Source: Dastarcus helophoroides
Lineage: Eukaryota; Arthropoda; Insecta; Coleoptera; Bothrideridae
Length of the DNA stretch: 64,000 bases
Reading direction: 5' to 3'
Assembly: GCA_028583605.1 (NCBI GenBank)
Contig: CM053327.1
Coordinates: 39,514,522 to 39,578,521, forward strand
Numbering within the stretch: the stretch's first letter is position 1; each line of letters starts with the position of its first letter. The notes under the pieces are model-generated. The model did not search any database. It was not told the origin of the DNA and saw only the letters and a program-made list of their open reading frames with translations. Of the stretch, positions 1 to 10,556 are shown piece by piece. Made by a program: the position numbers and the translations under genes.

Positions 1-3000
1 ATTGAGAGTATCAAGAAAAATCAAAATTTTGAAATAGTTGACACTTTTAAAGATTTTGAAAATTTGAAAAAGTAAAATTTTCAAATAAATTCGAAATTTT
101 GCAAAATGATCACAACATTTGATCGAAATTTCAAAGATAATCGAAATTTTCCCAAAAAATGTTTGCAACAAAAGTCGATATTTTGAAAAATGGTGAAATT
201 TTGAATACAAACGAAATTTTGAAAAGATTGAAAATGGCCAGTATTTTCAAAAAACTGCAAATATTGAAAAATAAATTAAAATTTTGAAAAAAAAATGGAA
301 AATTTTGGAAAAGGATGAATTTCCAAAACAGGTTTAAACGAAATCTTGATCGTAGAATTTCCGGAAAGAAACTGAGGTTTTCAAAAAAAAAAATCAAAAT
401 TTGAAGAGTTGGCTTTTTTAAACATTTTGAAAATTTGAAAAATCGGCGAAATTTTCAAATAAATTCGAAATTTTACAAAATAGTCAAAAAATTAAATCGA
501 AATTTCAAAGATAGTCTCGAAATGTTCCCAAAAAATTTGAAGTTTGCAACAAAAGTCGATATTTTGAAAAATGATGAAATTTTGAAACAAAACGAAATTT
601 TGAAAAAAATTAAAAATGGCCAGTAGTTTCAAAAAACTGCAAATATTCAAAAAAAAACTGAAAATTTGAAAAACAGTGGGAAATTTTGAAAACGGAAACA
701 TTTTCAAAAAAGGTTTAAACGAAATCTTGATCATAGAATTCCCAGAAATTTAGGTTTTTGAGAAAAAACAAAATTTGATAAAATTTGACATTTTAAACAT
801 TTTGAAAATTTGAAAAAATAGCGAAATTTTCAAATAAATTTGAAATTTTACAAAATGGTCAAAAAATTAGATCGAAATTTCAAAGATAGTCGAAATTTTC
901 TCAAAAAATCTGAAGTTTGCTACAAAAGTCGATATTTTGAAAAATGATGAAATTTTGAATAAAAACAAAATTTTGAAAAAATTGAAAATGGTCTGTATTT
1001 TCAAAAAACTGCAATTATTAAAAAAATTGAAATTTTGATAAAGTGGAAAATTTTGGAAAAGGAATAATTTTCAAAAAACGTTTAAACGGAATCTTGATCG
1101 TAGAATTCCCAGAAAGAAACTAAGATTTAAAAGAAAATGAAAATTTGAAAAAGTTGACATTTTTAAACATTTTGAAAATTTGAGAAAATAGCGAAATTTT
1201 CAAATAAATCCGAAATTTTGCAAAATAGTCAAAAAATTAGATTAAATTTTCAAAGATAGTCGAAATTTTCCCAAAAAATCTGAAGTCTGCAACAAAAGTC
1301 AATATTTTGAAAAATGATGAAATTTTGAATAAAAACCAAATTTTGAAAAAAAAAAATTGAAAATGGCCAATATTTTCAAAAAACGTTTAAACGGAACCTT
1401 GATCATAAGAAACGGAGAGTTTAAAAAAAATCAAAATTTGAAAAAAGTTGACATTTTTAAAAATTTTTCAAAAATAGCGAAATATTCAAATAAATTCGAA
1501 ATTTTGCAAAACAGTCTAAAAGTTAGATCGAAATTTCAAAGATAGTCGAAATTTTCCCAACAAATCTGAAGTTTGCTACAAAAGTCGATATTTTAAAAAA
1601 TGATGAAGTTTTGAATAAAAACCAAATTTTGAAAAAATTGAAAATGGCCAATATTTTCAAAAAACTAAAATTCTGAAAAAAAATTTAAATTTTGATGTGG
1701 AATCTTTTGAAAATGGATAAATTTTCAAAAAAGGTTTAAACGGAATCTTGATCATAGAATTCCCAGAAAGACTCTAAGATATTCAAAAAATTGCAAATAT
1801 TCAAAAAAAATTGAAATTTTGATAGTGGAAAATTTTGGAAAAGGAAAATGTTCAAAAAAGTTGTAAACGAAATCTTGATCGTAGAATTCCAAGAAAGAAA
1901 TTGAGATTTTCAAGAAAAATTGAAATTTGGAAACCTTTGACATTTTTAAACATTTTGAAAATTTGAAAAAATAGCGAAATTTTTAAATGAATCCGAAATT
2001 TTGCAAAATAGTCCAAAAATTTGACTCAAATTTTAAAGATAGTCGAAATTTTCCCAAACAATCTGAAGTTTACAGCAAAAGTCGGTATTTTGAAAAATGA
2101 TGAAATTTTGGATAAATCCAAATTTAGAAAAATGGAAAATAGCCAGTATTTTAAAAAAAAATTGAAATTCTGACAAAGTGAAATTTTTGGAAAAAGGATA
2201 AATTTTCAAAAAAGTTTTAAACGAAATCTTGATCATAGAATTCTTAGAAATTGAGGTCAAGAAAAATCAAAATTTGATAAAAGTTGACATTTTTAAACAA
2301 TTAGAAAATTTGAAAAACAATGGCGAAATTTTCAAATAAATTTGAATAATTGAAATTTTAGAAGTCAAATTTTCAAAAATCGTCAACAATAAAAAAATGT
2401 TGAAACTGAAAAAACTTTTAAAGTTTTAAAGAAAGTCGAAAAGTATGAATATTGCAACAAAAGAGAAGATTATCAAAAAGATCTTAAAATTTTGGAAAAT
2501 ATCGAAATTTTGGGAATTAAAAATTTTGTCAAAAAGTCGAAAATTTTTGTGAAGAGTTGAAGCTTTTGATTGGATCTTAAAGAGAATAGAACTTCCAGAA
2601 AATGTAAAATTTTTCAAAAATTATGGATTTTCAAAAAAAATTGAAATTTTGAAAAATCCAAATTATCAAAATAATTCTAAAATATTAGAAAGTGCAAAAT
2701 TCCTAGAACAATTTGAAATTTTGCAAATGGACGTAACAGTAAAAAAAAACAAAAATGCCCCCAATTTAAAAATTCGAAATTTTCAAATTTCATAGGTTTG
2801 TAATTTTGAAAAAAAACATCCGCAGTTTGAACAAAGGCGAAATTTTGAAAAATATTTATTCAACATTCAATAAAAATAATCGAAATTTAGAAAATAAATT
2901 GAAAACCTAAAAAAAATCAAAATTTAAAAAAGGTCGAAATTTTCTAAAAAAACAACTTTGCAAAAGATTACTTCTTTAAGAAAAAGCAATAATAGTCAAA

Positions 3001-3790
3001 ATGTAAACATTTTAAAAGAAGTCGAGACTTCCAAAAAAACCTAAATTTTGAAAAGCGAGTATTAAAAAAAAACACTTTCAAAAAGATATAAATTTTCGGA
3101 GAAATCAAATTTAAAAAATGAACTTTTCAAAAATAGTAGAAATTTTGAAAAAAAGTTCAAATTTTGAGAAAAAGAAACATATCGAAATTTTTAAGTATTT
3201 CATTTTCAAAAAAGTCGAAATTTCGAATTTTTCAACACAAATTAGAAAAAAATCGAAGTTTTAACAGACTGTTAACATTTTGAAAACAGCTGAAGTTGGA
3301 AAAGAACGAACATTTTAAAAAGAGGTCGAAATCAAAATTTGTCTTAAAAACAGTCCCATTTTTGACAAGAAATCGAAATTTAAAAAAAAAGGTCTAAACT
3401 TTGAACCAAAAACGAAATTTGGAAAAATGCAACCTTTCAAAAATGTTTACCTGTTATAAAGTATTTTTTTTAAAAATCTAAGATTTTCGAAAATCAAAAT
3501 AAAAAAACTCGAAATTATCAGAAAGGTTAAAAAAAGTCAAAATGGTTAAAAAATCTAAAATTTTAAAAAATTTCGAAATTTTGGATAAAGTGGAAATTTT
3601 GAAAAATTCAAAATTCGTGATTCAAAATTCGAAATTCAAAATTCGAACTTCAAAAATTTTGAATTCAAAACTCAAACTTCGAAATTGAAAATTTTAAATA
3701 CAAAATTCAAAATTCGAAATTCAAAATTCATAATTTGAGATTCGAAATTCGAAATTTGGGATTTGAAATTCGAAATTTGAGATTCGAAAT
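1..3790. repeat. AT-rich degenerate tandem array
   Basis: Long run of A-rich low-complexity sequence built from variants of AAATTTTGAAAA and TCGAAATTTT. A longer period is visible: the marker GTTTAAACGAAATCTTGATC recurs near 331, 713, 1080, 1386, 1733, 1863 and 2215, so most units are about 300-380 bp with one short unit. After about 2300 the order decays into short motif variants, and 3600-3790 is mostly AAATTCGAAATTC runs. No gene is visible; the short open frames here follow the repeat and have no protein-like composition. Confidence 0.85.
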
Positions 3791-4185
3791 TCAAAATGGT
3801 TATTTGGCAACTAAAACAACAAAAAAAAGCTTCCCAAATATATAAACTTGACGACGCAAAAAAAACCTTCACATTCCCTTGCAATTACCAGTGCTTACCT
3901 CAAAACTGCCGTCGCCCACAAAAGTTTCATTTAGCCACCAGGTTGACTACCTCTGATCTAGATAAACTCTGTGGTACTTTTACAAATTACTATTTATAGA
4001 TGTGATCACGAGCTGTAATTATTTATATATTAAAAATATCCCCACGTGCTCATACAGAAACATTTTTTTATTTTTCACATTTTGTAAACTCGTCATCGAA
4101 CAACTGGCCCAATCTGACCATAAAATCCTCAAACTTTTCTCTTACGAAAGCCGCGACATCTGTAAGCCAACGTTATGTTTCAGAA

Positions 4186-4650
4186 ATGGCACCAGTAGGT
4201 GATAGTTTGGCCAACCCCATCGTGGACTTCGCGAAGCAGTATTTACCCATGCCCTACGTCACCGGCCCCCTTTTGATGATCGTCCTGCGCTCTCTCTTCG
4301 CTTCCGTCCTCACCATCATTTCGCACTTCATCGGCTTGTCGGCGGGAACGATCGAAAAAATAGTCAAATTTCCGTTCACCATCCTGTATAATCTGTTCAT
4401 GGTGGTAATGTTCCCGATTAAGCTGCTGTTAGGAGTGGTTAGATTTATATTCAGCCTGCTGAAGACGATACTTTGGCTACCGATAAAAATAATCGGTTTC
4501 GTGCTGTCGCTGCCAGCGCTTTTGCTGAAATTACTAATGGGGATAGTGATGTTGCCCGTTAAGTTGATTAACGGGGTAATCAATCTGCTAACCTCTCTGG
4601 TGGAATCCTTAATTAGCGTTCTGACGGCCCCTTTCAGAATATTTTTCTAA
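4186..4650 (+). CDS. Small very hydrophobic membrane protein (154 aa), nested in presumed HERC2 intron
   Basis: Not recognised as a known family. The ATG lies 2 nt after a good splice acceptor (TTTCAG at 4178-4183), so a non-coding or short 5' exon is likely, but I could not place it. The stop at 4648 is followed by AATAAA at 4673. GC and codon use stand out from the AT-rich surroundings, which supports a real gene. Residues 1-60 hold VTGPLLMI, very like VTGPLLII in the gene at 21.6 kb. Residues 60-154 are almost wholly hydrophobic and repeat a [FLA]-P-x-[KTLR]-[ILF]-[ILF] motif at about 62, 76, 98, 109, 123 and 148, with few charges except lysines next to the prolines. I infer a membrane-inserted or lipid-surface protein. 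It has no signal peptide of classical form. Confidence 0.75.
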   Translation: MAPVGDSLANPIVDFAKQYLPMPYVTGPLLMIVLRSLFASVLTIISHFIGLSAGTIEKIVKFPFTILYNLFMVVMFPIKLLLGVVRFIFSLLKTILWLPIKIIGFVLSLPALLLKLLMGIVMLPVKLINGVINLLTSLVESLISVLTAPFRIFF

Positions 4651-5288
4651 AATCGTCAATGTGGTCGTGCCAAATAAAAAAATTGTACTAGTTGATAGTT
4701 GCATTTATTTCCCTTTAACTCTTTTAATAAATCAGTCAGCTGATCTAAAAAAAACTTGGAAACTTAATTTTTTATTTTTCAATATTACGACTTTCAACTT
4801 TAAAAAAAAAAATTCAAGTTTTCTAAATTTTGAAGAAAAGCTCGAAACTGAAATCTGACTTGAAATTGAGGTTGAAAAATTTCGAAACTTCTAAAAGATT
4901 TCGTATTTTTTCTCCATTTTTGTTGTTGTAAATTTGAATTAGTTTTCAAAAGGTCCATTAGATTTTCGTAAATTTAAGCTTAAACTTGGAATTACCATTT
5001 TTTTTTACTTTGAAGTTAAACTTTTGTCCTTGAAGTCCAAATATTAAGAAATGACTTGGGTTCAAATTAGAGGCCGCTTACCATTCAAAATTTTGGCAAA
5101 AAGAATGAAACTTCAAAATAAACTGTACTGTTGATCTTGAAAATTAATTCTTCTCTATCATTTTTACTTTCAAATTTATAAAAAAAAAAATTGCCAGTTT
5201 TAGAGGCTGCCGACAGAAGAGAAAACTTAAAACTAGGAAATATGTAGGGGAGTTCGAATCCACACTAGTCAACAAGTCAGAATATTGG
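4651..5288. other. 3' UTR and AT-rich spacer
   Basis: Contains the polyadenylation signal at 4673-4678 and then AT-rich sequence. 4917-5175 is a diverged direct copy of 7735-8030, on the other side of the 7-bp satellite. No gene seen. Confidence 0.6.
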
Positions 5289-5329
5289 AAATATTTATTG
5301 ATAATAAAATACACTTTAATGTGCTCTAA

Positions 5330-7625
5330 TGTTTAATAGAATATTTGTATTTTGTATGTTGTACGCTGTATGTTGTATATTGCACTTTGTACTTTGTACT
5401 TTATATGTTGCAGATTGCATTTTATATATTGTATGTTGTATTTTGTTTTGTATGTTGTATTTTGTATTCTGTATGTTGCATTTTGTATGTTGTATTTTGT
5501 ATGTTGTATGCTGTGTTTTGAATGTTGTATTTTGTAATTTGTATATTGTGTGCTGTGTTTTGTGTGCTGTATGTTCTATTTTGTAATTTGTATATTGTAT
5601 GCTATTTCTGTATGTTGCATGTTGCATTTTGTATTTTATATGTTGTATTTTGTATTCTGTATGTTGCATTTTTCATGTTGTTTTTTGTTTAATGTATGTT
5701 GTATTTTGTATGTCGTATTTTGTATGCTGCATTTTGTATGTTGTATTTTGTATGTTGCATTTTGTATGTTGTATCTTGTATGCTGCATTTTGTATGTTGT
5801 ATGTTCTATTTTGTATTCTGTATGTTGCATTTTATGTTCTGTATGTTGCATTTTGTGTGTTGTATTTTGTATGTTGTATTTTATAATTTGTATGTTGTAC
5901 GTTGTACTTTGTACTTTGTATTTTGTATTCTGTATGTTGCATTTTGTATGTTGTATGTTGTATGCTGTGTTTTGTATGTTGTATTTTGTAATTTGTATAT
6001 TGTATGCTGTGTTTTGTATGCTATATGTTGTATTTTGTAATTTGTATATTGTATGCTATTTCTGGATGTTGCACATTGGATTTTGTATTTTATATGTATT
6101 TTGTATTCTGTATATTGCATTTTTCATGTTGTATTTTGTATAATGTATGCTGCATATTGTATTTTGTATGTTGTATTTTGCATGCTGCATTTTGTATGTT
6201 GTATTTTGTATGTTGCATTTTGTATGTTGTATGTTCTATTTTGTATTCTGTATATTGCATTTTATGTTCTGTATGTTGCATTTTGTATGTTGTATTTTGC
6301 ATCTTGTATGCTGCATTTTGTATTTTGTATGTTCTATTTTGAACGTTGTATGTTCTATTCTGTATTCGGTATGTTGCATTTTATGTTCTGTATGTTCTAT
6401 TTTGTATTCTGTATGTTGCCTTTTATGTTCTGTATGTTGTATTTTGTATGTTGTATGTTGTATGTTGTATGTTGTATGTTGTATGTTGTATGTTGTATGT
6501 TGTATGTTGTATGTTGTATGTTGTATGTTGTATGTTGTATGTTGTATGTTGTATGTTGTATGTTGTATGTTGTATGTTGTATGTTGTATGTTGTATGTTG
6601 TATGTTGTATGTTGTATGTTGTATGTTGTATGTTGTATGTTGTATGTTGTATGTTGTATGTTGTATGTTGTATGTTGTATTTTGTATTTTGTATTTTGTA
6701 TTTTGTATTTTGTATTTTGTATTTTGTATTTTGTATTTTGTATTTTGTATTTTGTATTTTGTATTTTGTATTTTGTATTTTGTATTTTGTATTTTGTATT
6801 TTGTATTTTGTATTTTGTATTTTGTATTTTGTATTTTGTATTTTGTATTTTGTATTTTGTATTTTGTATTTTGTATTTTGTATTTTGTATTTTGTATTTT
6901 GTATTTTGTATTTTGTATTTTGCATTTTAAATGCTGTGTTTTGAATGCTGTATCTTGTATTTTGTACTCTAAAGTTTGTATGTTGTATTTTGTATTCTAT
7001 ATGTTGCGTTTTGTATGTTGAATTTTGTATGTTGCATTTTGTATGTTGTATTTTGAATGCTGTGTTTTGTATGCTGTATGTTGTATTTGGTATTCTGTAT
7101 ATTTATTTTCTATATTTCGTATATTTGATATTTTGTACCCTAAATTTTGTATGTTCCATTTTGTATGTTGTATTTTGTATTTTGAACTATGTTTTGTATG
7201 CTGTGTGTTGTATTTTATACTCTTAATTTTGTACTCTAAATTTTGTATGTTGTATTTTGTTTTCTATATGTTGCGTTTTGTATGTTCCATTTTGTATGTT
7301 GTATGTTGTATTTTAAACTGTGTTTTGTATGCTCTGTGTTGTATTTTCTACTCTTAATTTTGTATTTTGTATTCTGTATATTTATTTTGTATATTTCGTA
7401 TATTTGATATTTTGTACTCTAAATGTTGTATGTTGTAGTTTGTATTCTATATGTTGCGAATGTTGTATTTTGTATGTTGCATTTTGTATGTTGTATTTTA
7501 TATGTTGTATTTTGAATGCTGTGTTTTGTATGTTGTATTTTGTACTCTTAATTTTGTATTTTGTATTCTATATATTTATTTTGTATATTTCGTATATTTG
7601 ATATTTTGTATATTTTGTATTTTAG
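5330..7625. repeat. Heptanucleotide satellite GTAT(G/T)TT
   Basis: About 2.3 kb of 7-bp units. The outer parts mix GTATGTT, GTATTTT, GCATTTT and GTGTTTT variants. The centre has two pure blocks: (GTATGTT)x33 at 6446-6676, followed directly by (GTATTTT)x35 at 6677-6921. Because 21 bp is a multiple of three and few variants create stops, several frames stay open for hundreds of codons. These are artefacts, not proteins. This is not the insect telomere repeat TTAGG. Confidence 0.97.
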
Positions 7626-8494
7626 CGTGATGATAACGAGAAACGATAAGTTTACAACCTATCCAAAATCACTAAACGTCCTTAAAGAGTTTTAAATTCA
7701 AAATGTCGAGATTTCTAATAGAATTTTTTTCTCAATTTTTTTCGTAAATTTGGATTGGTTTTCAAAAAGTCCATTTTATTATCATAATTTTAAGACTAAA
7801 CTTGGAATTACCGTTTTATTTTGTTGTTTGAACTTAAACTTTTGAGGTTAAAGTCAAAATATTAAGAAACAATTCCAAAATTTTGAATTCAAATTAGAAA
7901 ATATGTCTTCCCATTGGAAATTTTGGAAAAAAATAATGAAATTTCGAGATAAACTGTTGATTCTGAAAACTAATTCTTCTCTATCATTTTTACTTTCAAA
8001 TTAAAATTAAAAAAATGAAATGTTGCCAATAAACTCAAATACGACTTTTTAAAATTTTGACTCCAAAATTAATATTCAGTTCCTTTTGTTAAATTAGTTT
8101 TCAAATGTAGACGTACTACAAAATAAATAATAAAATTTCGAATTTAAATTCACATTTATATTTTCTCGAAATTTGGGAATTTATCTCGAGATTATTAATT
8201 TTTTACGACTCGTTCTTTTTTTATTAATTCCAATGTTTAATCGGCAGACAGACAATCAGATTGGGACCCAATACATCAAATACTCATCAAAAAGTGACCC
8301 AATAACATCAAGTACCATTAAAAATAAACTGTGCAAAAATTTAAAAAAAATGGATCGTAAAATACACCCAAGTAACATCCGCAAATAATGGATCTTTGTT
8401 AACCAACGCAATTAATTATATGCGGTAATTTCAGCAGCACTTGGTCAAAATAATTTCGTGCTCATAGCGTCTGTAACTGTCAAAGCCAAAACGT
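7626..8494. other. AT-rich spacer with direct-repeat copy and 5' UTR region
   Basis: 7735-8030 repeats 4917-5175 with many small changes. From about 8400 the sequence becomes less repetitive and probably contains the promoter and 5' UTR of the gene beginning at 8501. I see no clear TATA box. Confidence 0.5.
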
Positions 8495-8500
8495 TAAAAG

Positions 8501-9372
8501 ATGGTGAAGTCGTCAAAATTAACGGCGGTCGGTAAGTATAAAATTTTTTAGTTGCGAAATTGGACACAAATAAGAATTAGTTCAAATGAAGATTTTCGAA
8601 CAAAATAGGTAGAGCCCATTTCGAGTATTTTAACCAAAGATTACACAAAGTGCTCCAGTACACAAACGAATTAAATGAGCAAAGGATATACCCAAATATA
8701 CTCTTACAAATAGCGAGACCAGAGATCACTCCAATTGATTTGAAACGAAAAAAGAGCAAACGATTTCAATTTTCATCTCTACAGATAACCATAGACTTAA
8801 TCGGTGGTCCTAGGACTAACCTAATCCAAATTTGTGTCGAGCTAGTTTTTTGTCGGTTCGTATTTTCAAAACTAGGCACTCGTATTTTTTAAAACTGTTA
8901 CCATCTGCCTAGTTTCGAAAATCCGTATCCAGGTCAGCGAGTAATATAATTTTTTTTTCTTCAAATGTCAATTCACGTTAAAAGATTTGTTTAAGTTAAA
9001 CGCCATATTTCTTCAAATATAAACCTAATTTTATTCGCAGATATCGCCGACCAAATAACCAACATGTCCCTCTCAGAGTTGGTGACCAACTACGTGGAAA
9101 TACCGAGGGCGCTGATCCAGTTCTGGGGTGCTTTTATTTCCAGTCTTTTGAGAGAGGGCAAGCCGGTGATCGCGCTCCTCTTGCTCGTAAAAATAATGAC
9201 CCAGCAGCAGTTAGATGCGGATGAAATGAAGACACCTCTGTACGCCGCCGTCGAAGAACTGAGAAAGGCCTTCCAGCCGTTTATCGATATGATGAGCGGA
9301 AAGAAAGCAGGCGGAAAGGCGGCCGGAGGCACTACCACCAAGTATTCCGAAATAACGTACAGCAACATCTAA
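8501..9372 (+). CDS. Small helical protein of nested family (120 aa, two exons)
   Basis: Exon 1 is 8501-8531, ending at a strong donor (GTAAGT at 8532). Exon 2 is 9041-9372, after the acceptor TTCGCAG. Splicing keeps the frame (10 codons + 1 nt, then 2 nt) and adds about 18 residues before the internal Met at 9064. An in-frame TAA at 8495 supports the start at 8501, which also has A at -3 and G at +4. Protein: N-terminal MVKSSKLTAVD, then ALIQFWGAFISS, a hydrophobic VIALLLLVKIM segment, then LDADEMKTPLYAAVEELRKA and a Gly/Lys/Thr-rich tail. The block ALxQF...L-T/D-[DE]-[DE]...Y-x-A...RKA is shared with the gene at 16952 and in part with 21634. Polyadenylation signal AATAAA at 9491. Function unknown; no signal peptide is obvious. 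Confidence 0.82.
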
Positions 9373-10432
9373 GTGCTGACGAAAATTGGGATGTCGAGAG
9401 GTTTAATTGGAGATTGGTGGGATATTTCGAAAAGTGACAATTCTTCAACTGTATATAGAAGAAATTATTGTAAAATTTAAATTCTGTCTTAATAAAAAAT
9501 AAGTTTCAAATGCCATACTATAGTTTTTATAATATTATCTATGTCTATGCTATGCGACAAAATTAAATAATAATAAAAAGTAGTTCTAGTAGAAAAACAT
9601 TGTTTCTGTAAGACATGTTCAATTCTCTAATAAAATCATAGACTGGTTCCGGCTTTTCTTAGGCTCATTATTATGATACGAACTCTACAAACTCTTACAA
9701 CTTATAGCTATTAGTCAAGTATATAAATACTCGACAGATATGAATCCCATTGAGTGCCTTTTTCAAATAAGTGAATATTTTCAAATAGTGGGGAATTTAT
9801 CAAATAATTCAAATTATCACTAAAATTAAACTGCAGAAAAGTACAATTTTTGAACAAATGCCAAATTTACAAAAAAAAGTCTAAATTTCGAAAGAACTCC
9901 AAATTTTCGAAAAAAGTAAAACATTTAGAAAGTCAAAATTCGAAAAAAAAATCAAAATTTCCAAAAATATAGTGAACATTGTTTTGCAAAACCTTGAAAT
10001 TTTTGAAAAAAAACTCGAAACTTTTGAAAAAAAATAATAAAACCTTTAAAACTAGTCAAAAACTCGAAACTTTCGACAAAAAAGTCGAAACTGCTGGAAA
10101 AAGTCAAATTTTGAAAAAAATCAAAATTTAAAAATGTGTAAATTGTTAAAATTAGTCGTTCTGCAAATAGACTGAAATTTTTGTCAAAATCTTCACAAAA
10201 TAGGAATTTTTAAAAGAATCGAAAATTATCAAGTCAAAATTTTTAAAAAAATCTCAATTTTTAAGAAAATGAGAATTTTCAAGAAAAGTTTTTCACAAAG
10301 TCAAATTTGTAAAAACTTCGAAATTTTGAAAAAATGATCATTTTGACAGAAGAAACTTCGAGAAAAAAAAACCAATGAAATAACAGGTCGAGACATAAAA
10401 AAAAAGAAATTTTTAAACAGGATCAACATCTT
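9373..10432. other. 3' UTR then AT-rich low-complexity spacer
   Basis: Holds the polyadenylation signal at 9491-9496 and an ordinary AT-rich stretch to about 9780. After that comes A-rich sequence of the TCGAAATTTTGAAAA type. No gene seen. Confidence 0.6.
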
Positions 10433-10555
10433 AAATTAGAGTAGAGCGAACTGGTCCTTGGTTATTTTTAAAAATTCAAATCTTGTCCCCTGAACACAAC
10501 AGCTACTCTAACGCGTTTCGATAACCAAGCTACCATCTTCACAGAGATACTAAGA
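10433..10555 (-). repeat. Interspersed hairpin repeat, copy A
   Basis: Reverse-complement copy of the repeat at 49315-49447. It has the conserved end ACGCGTTTCGATAACCAAGC, then the complement of CTGAAGA, plus a tail containing GGTCCTTGGTTAT and CTTGTCCCCTGAA. It sits exactly at the left edge of the 5-kb polypurine tract. Confidence 0.7.
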
Positions 10556-10556
10556 A

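Noticed and set aside
5250..5265. GTTCGAATCC resembling a tRNA B box
   Set aside because: The flanks do not pair as a T arm, and no anticodon or acceptor stem can be drawn.
5329..7601. Many long open frames rich in Cys, Tyr, Leu and Val in several frames
   Set aside because: They are translations of the 7-bp satellite, open in several frames at once; no start context, splice or family signal.
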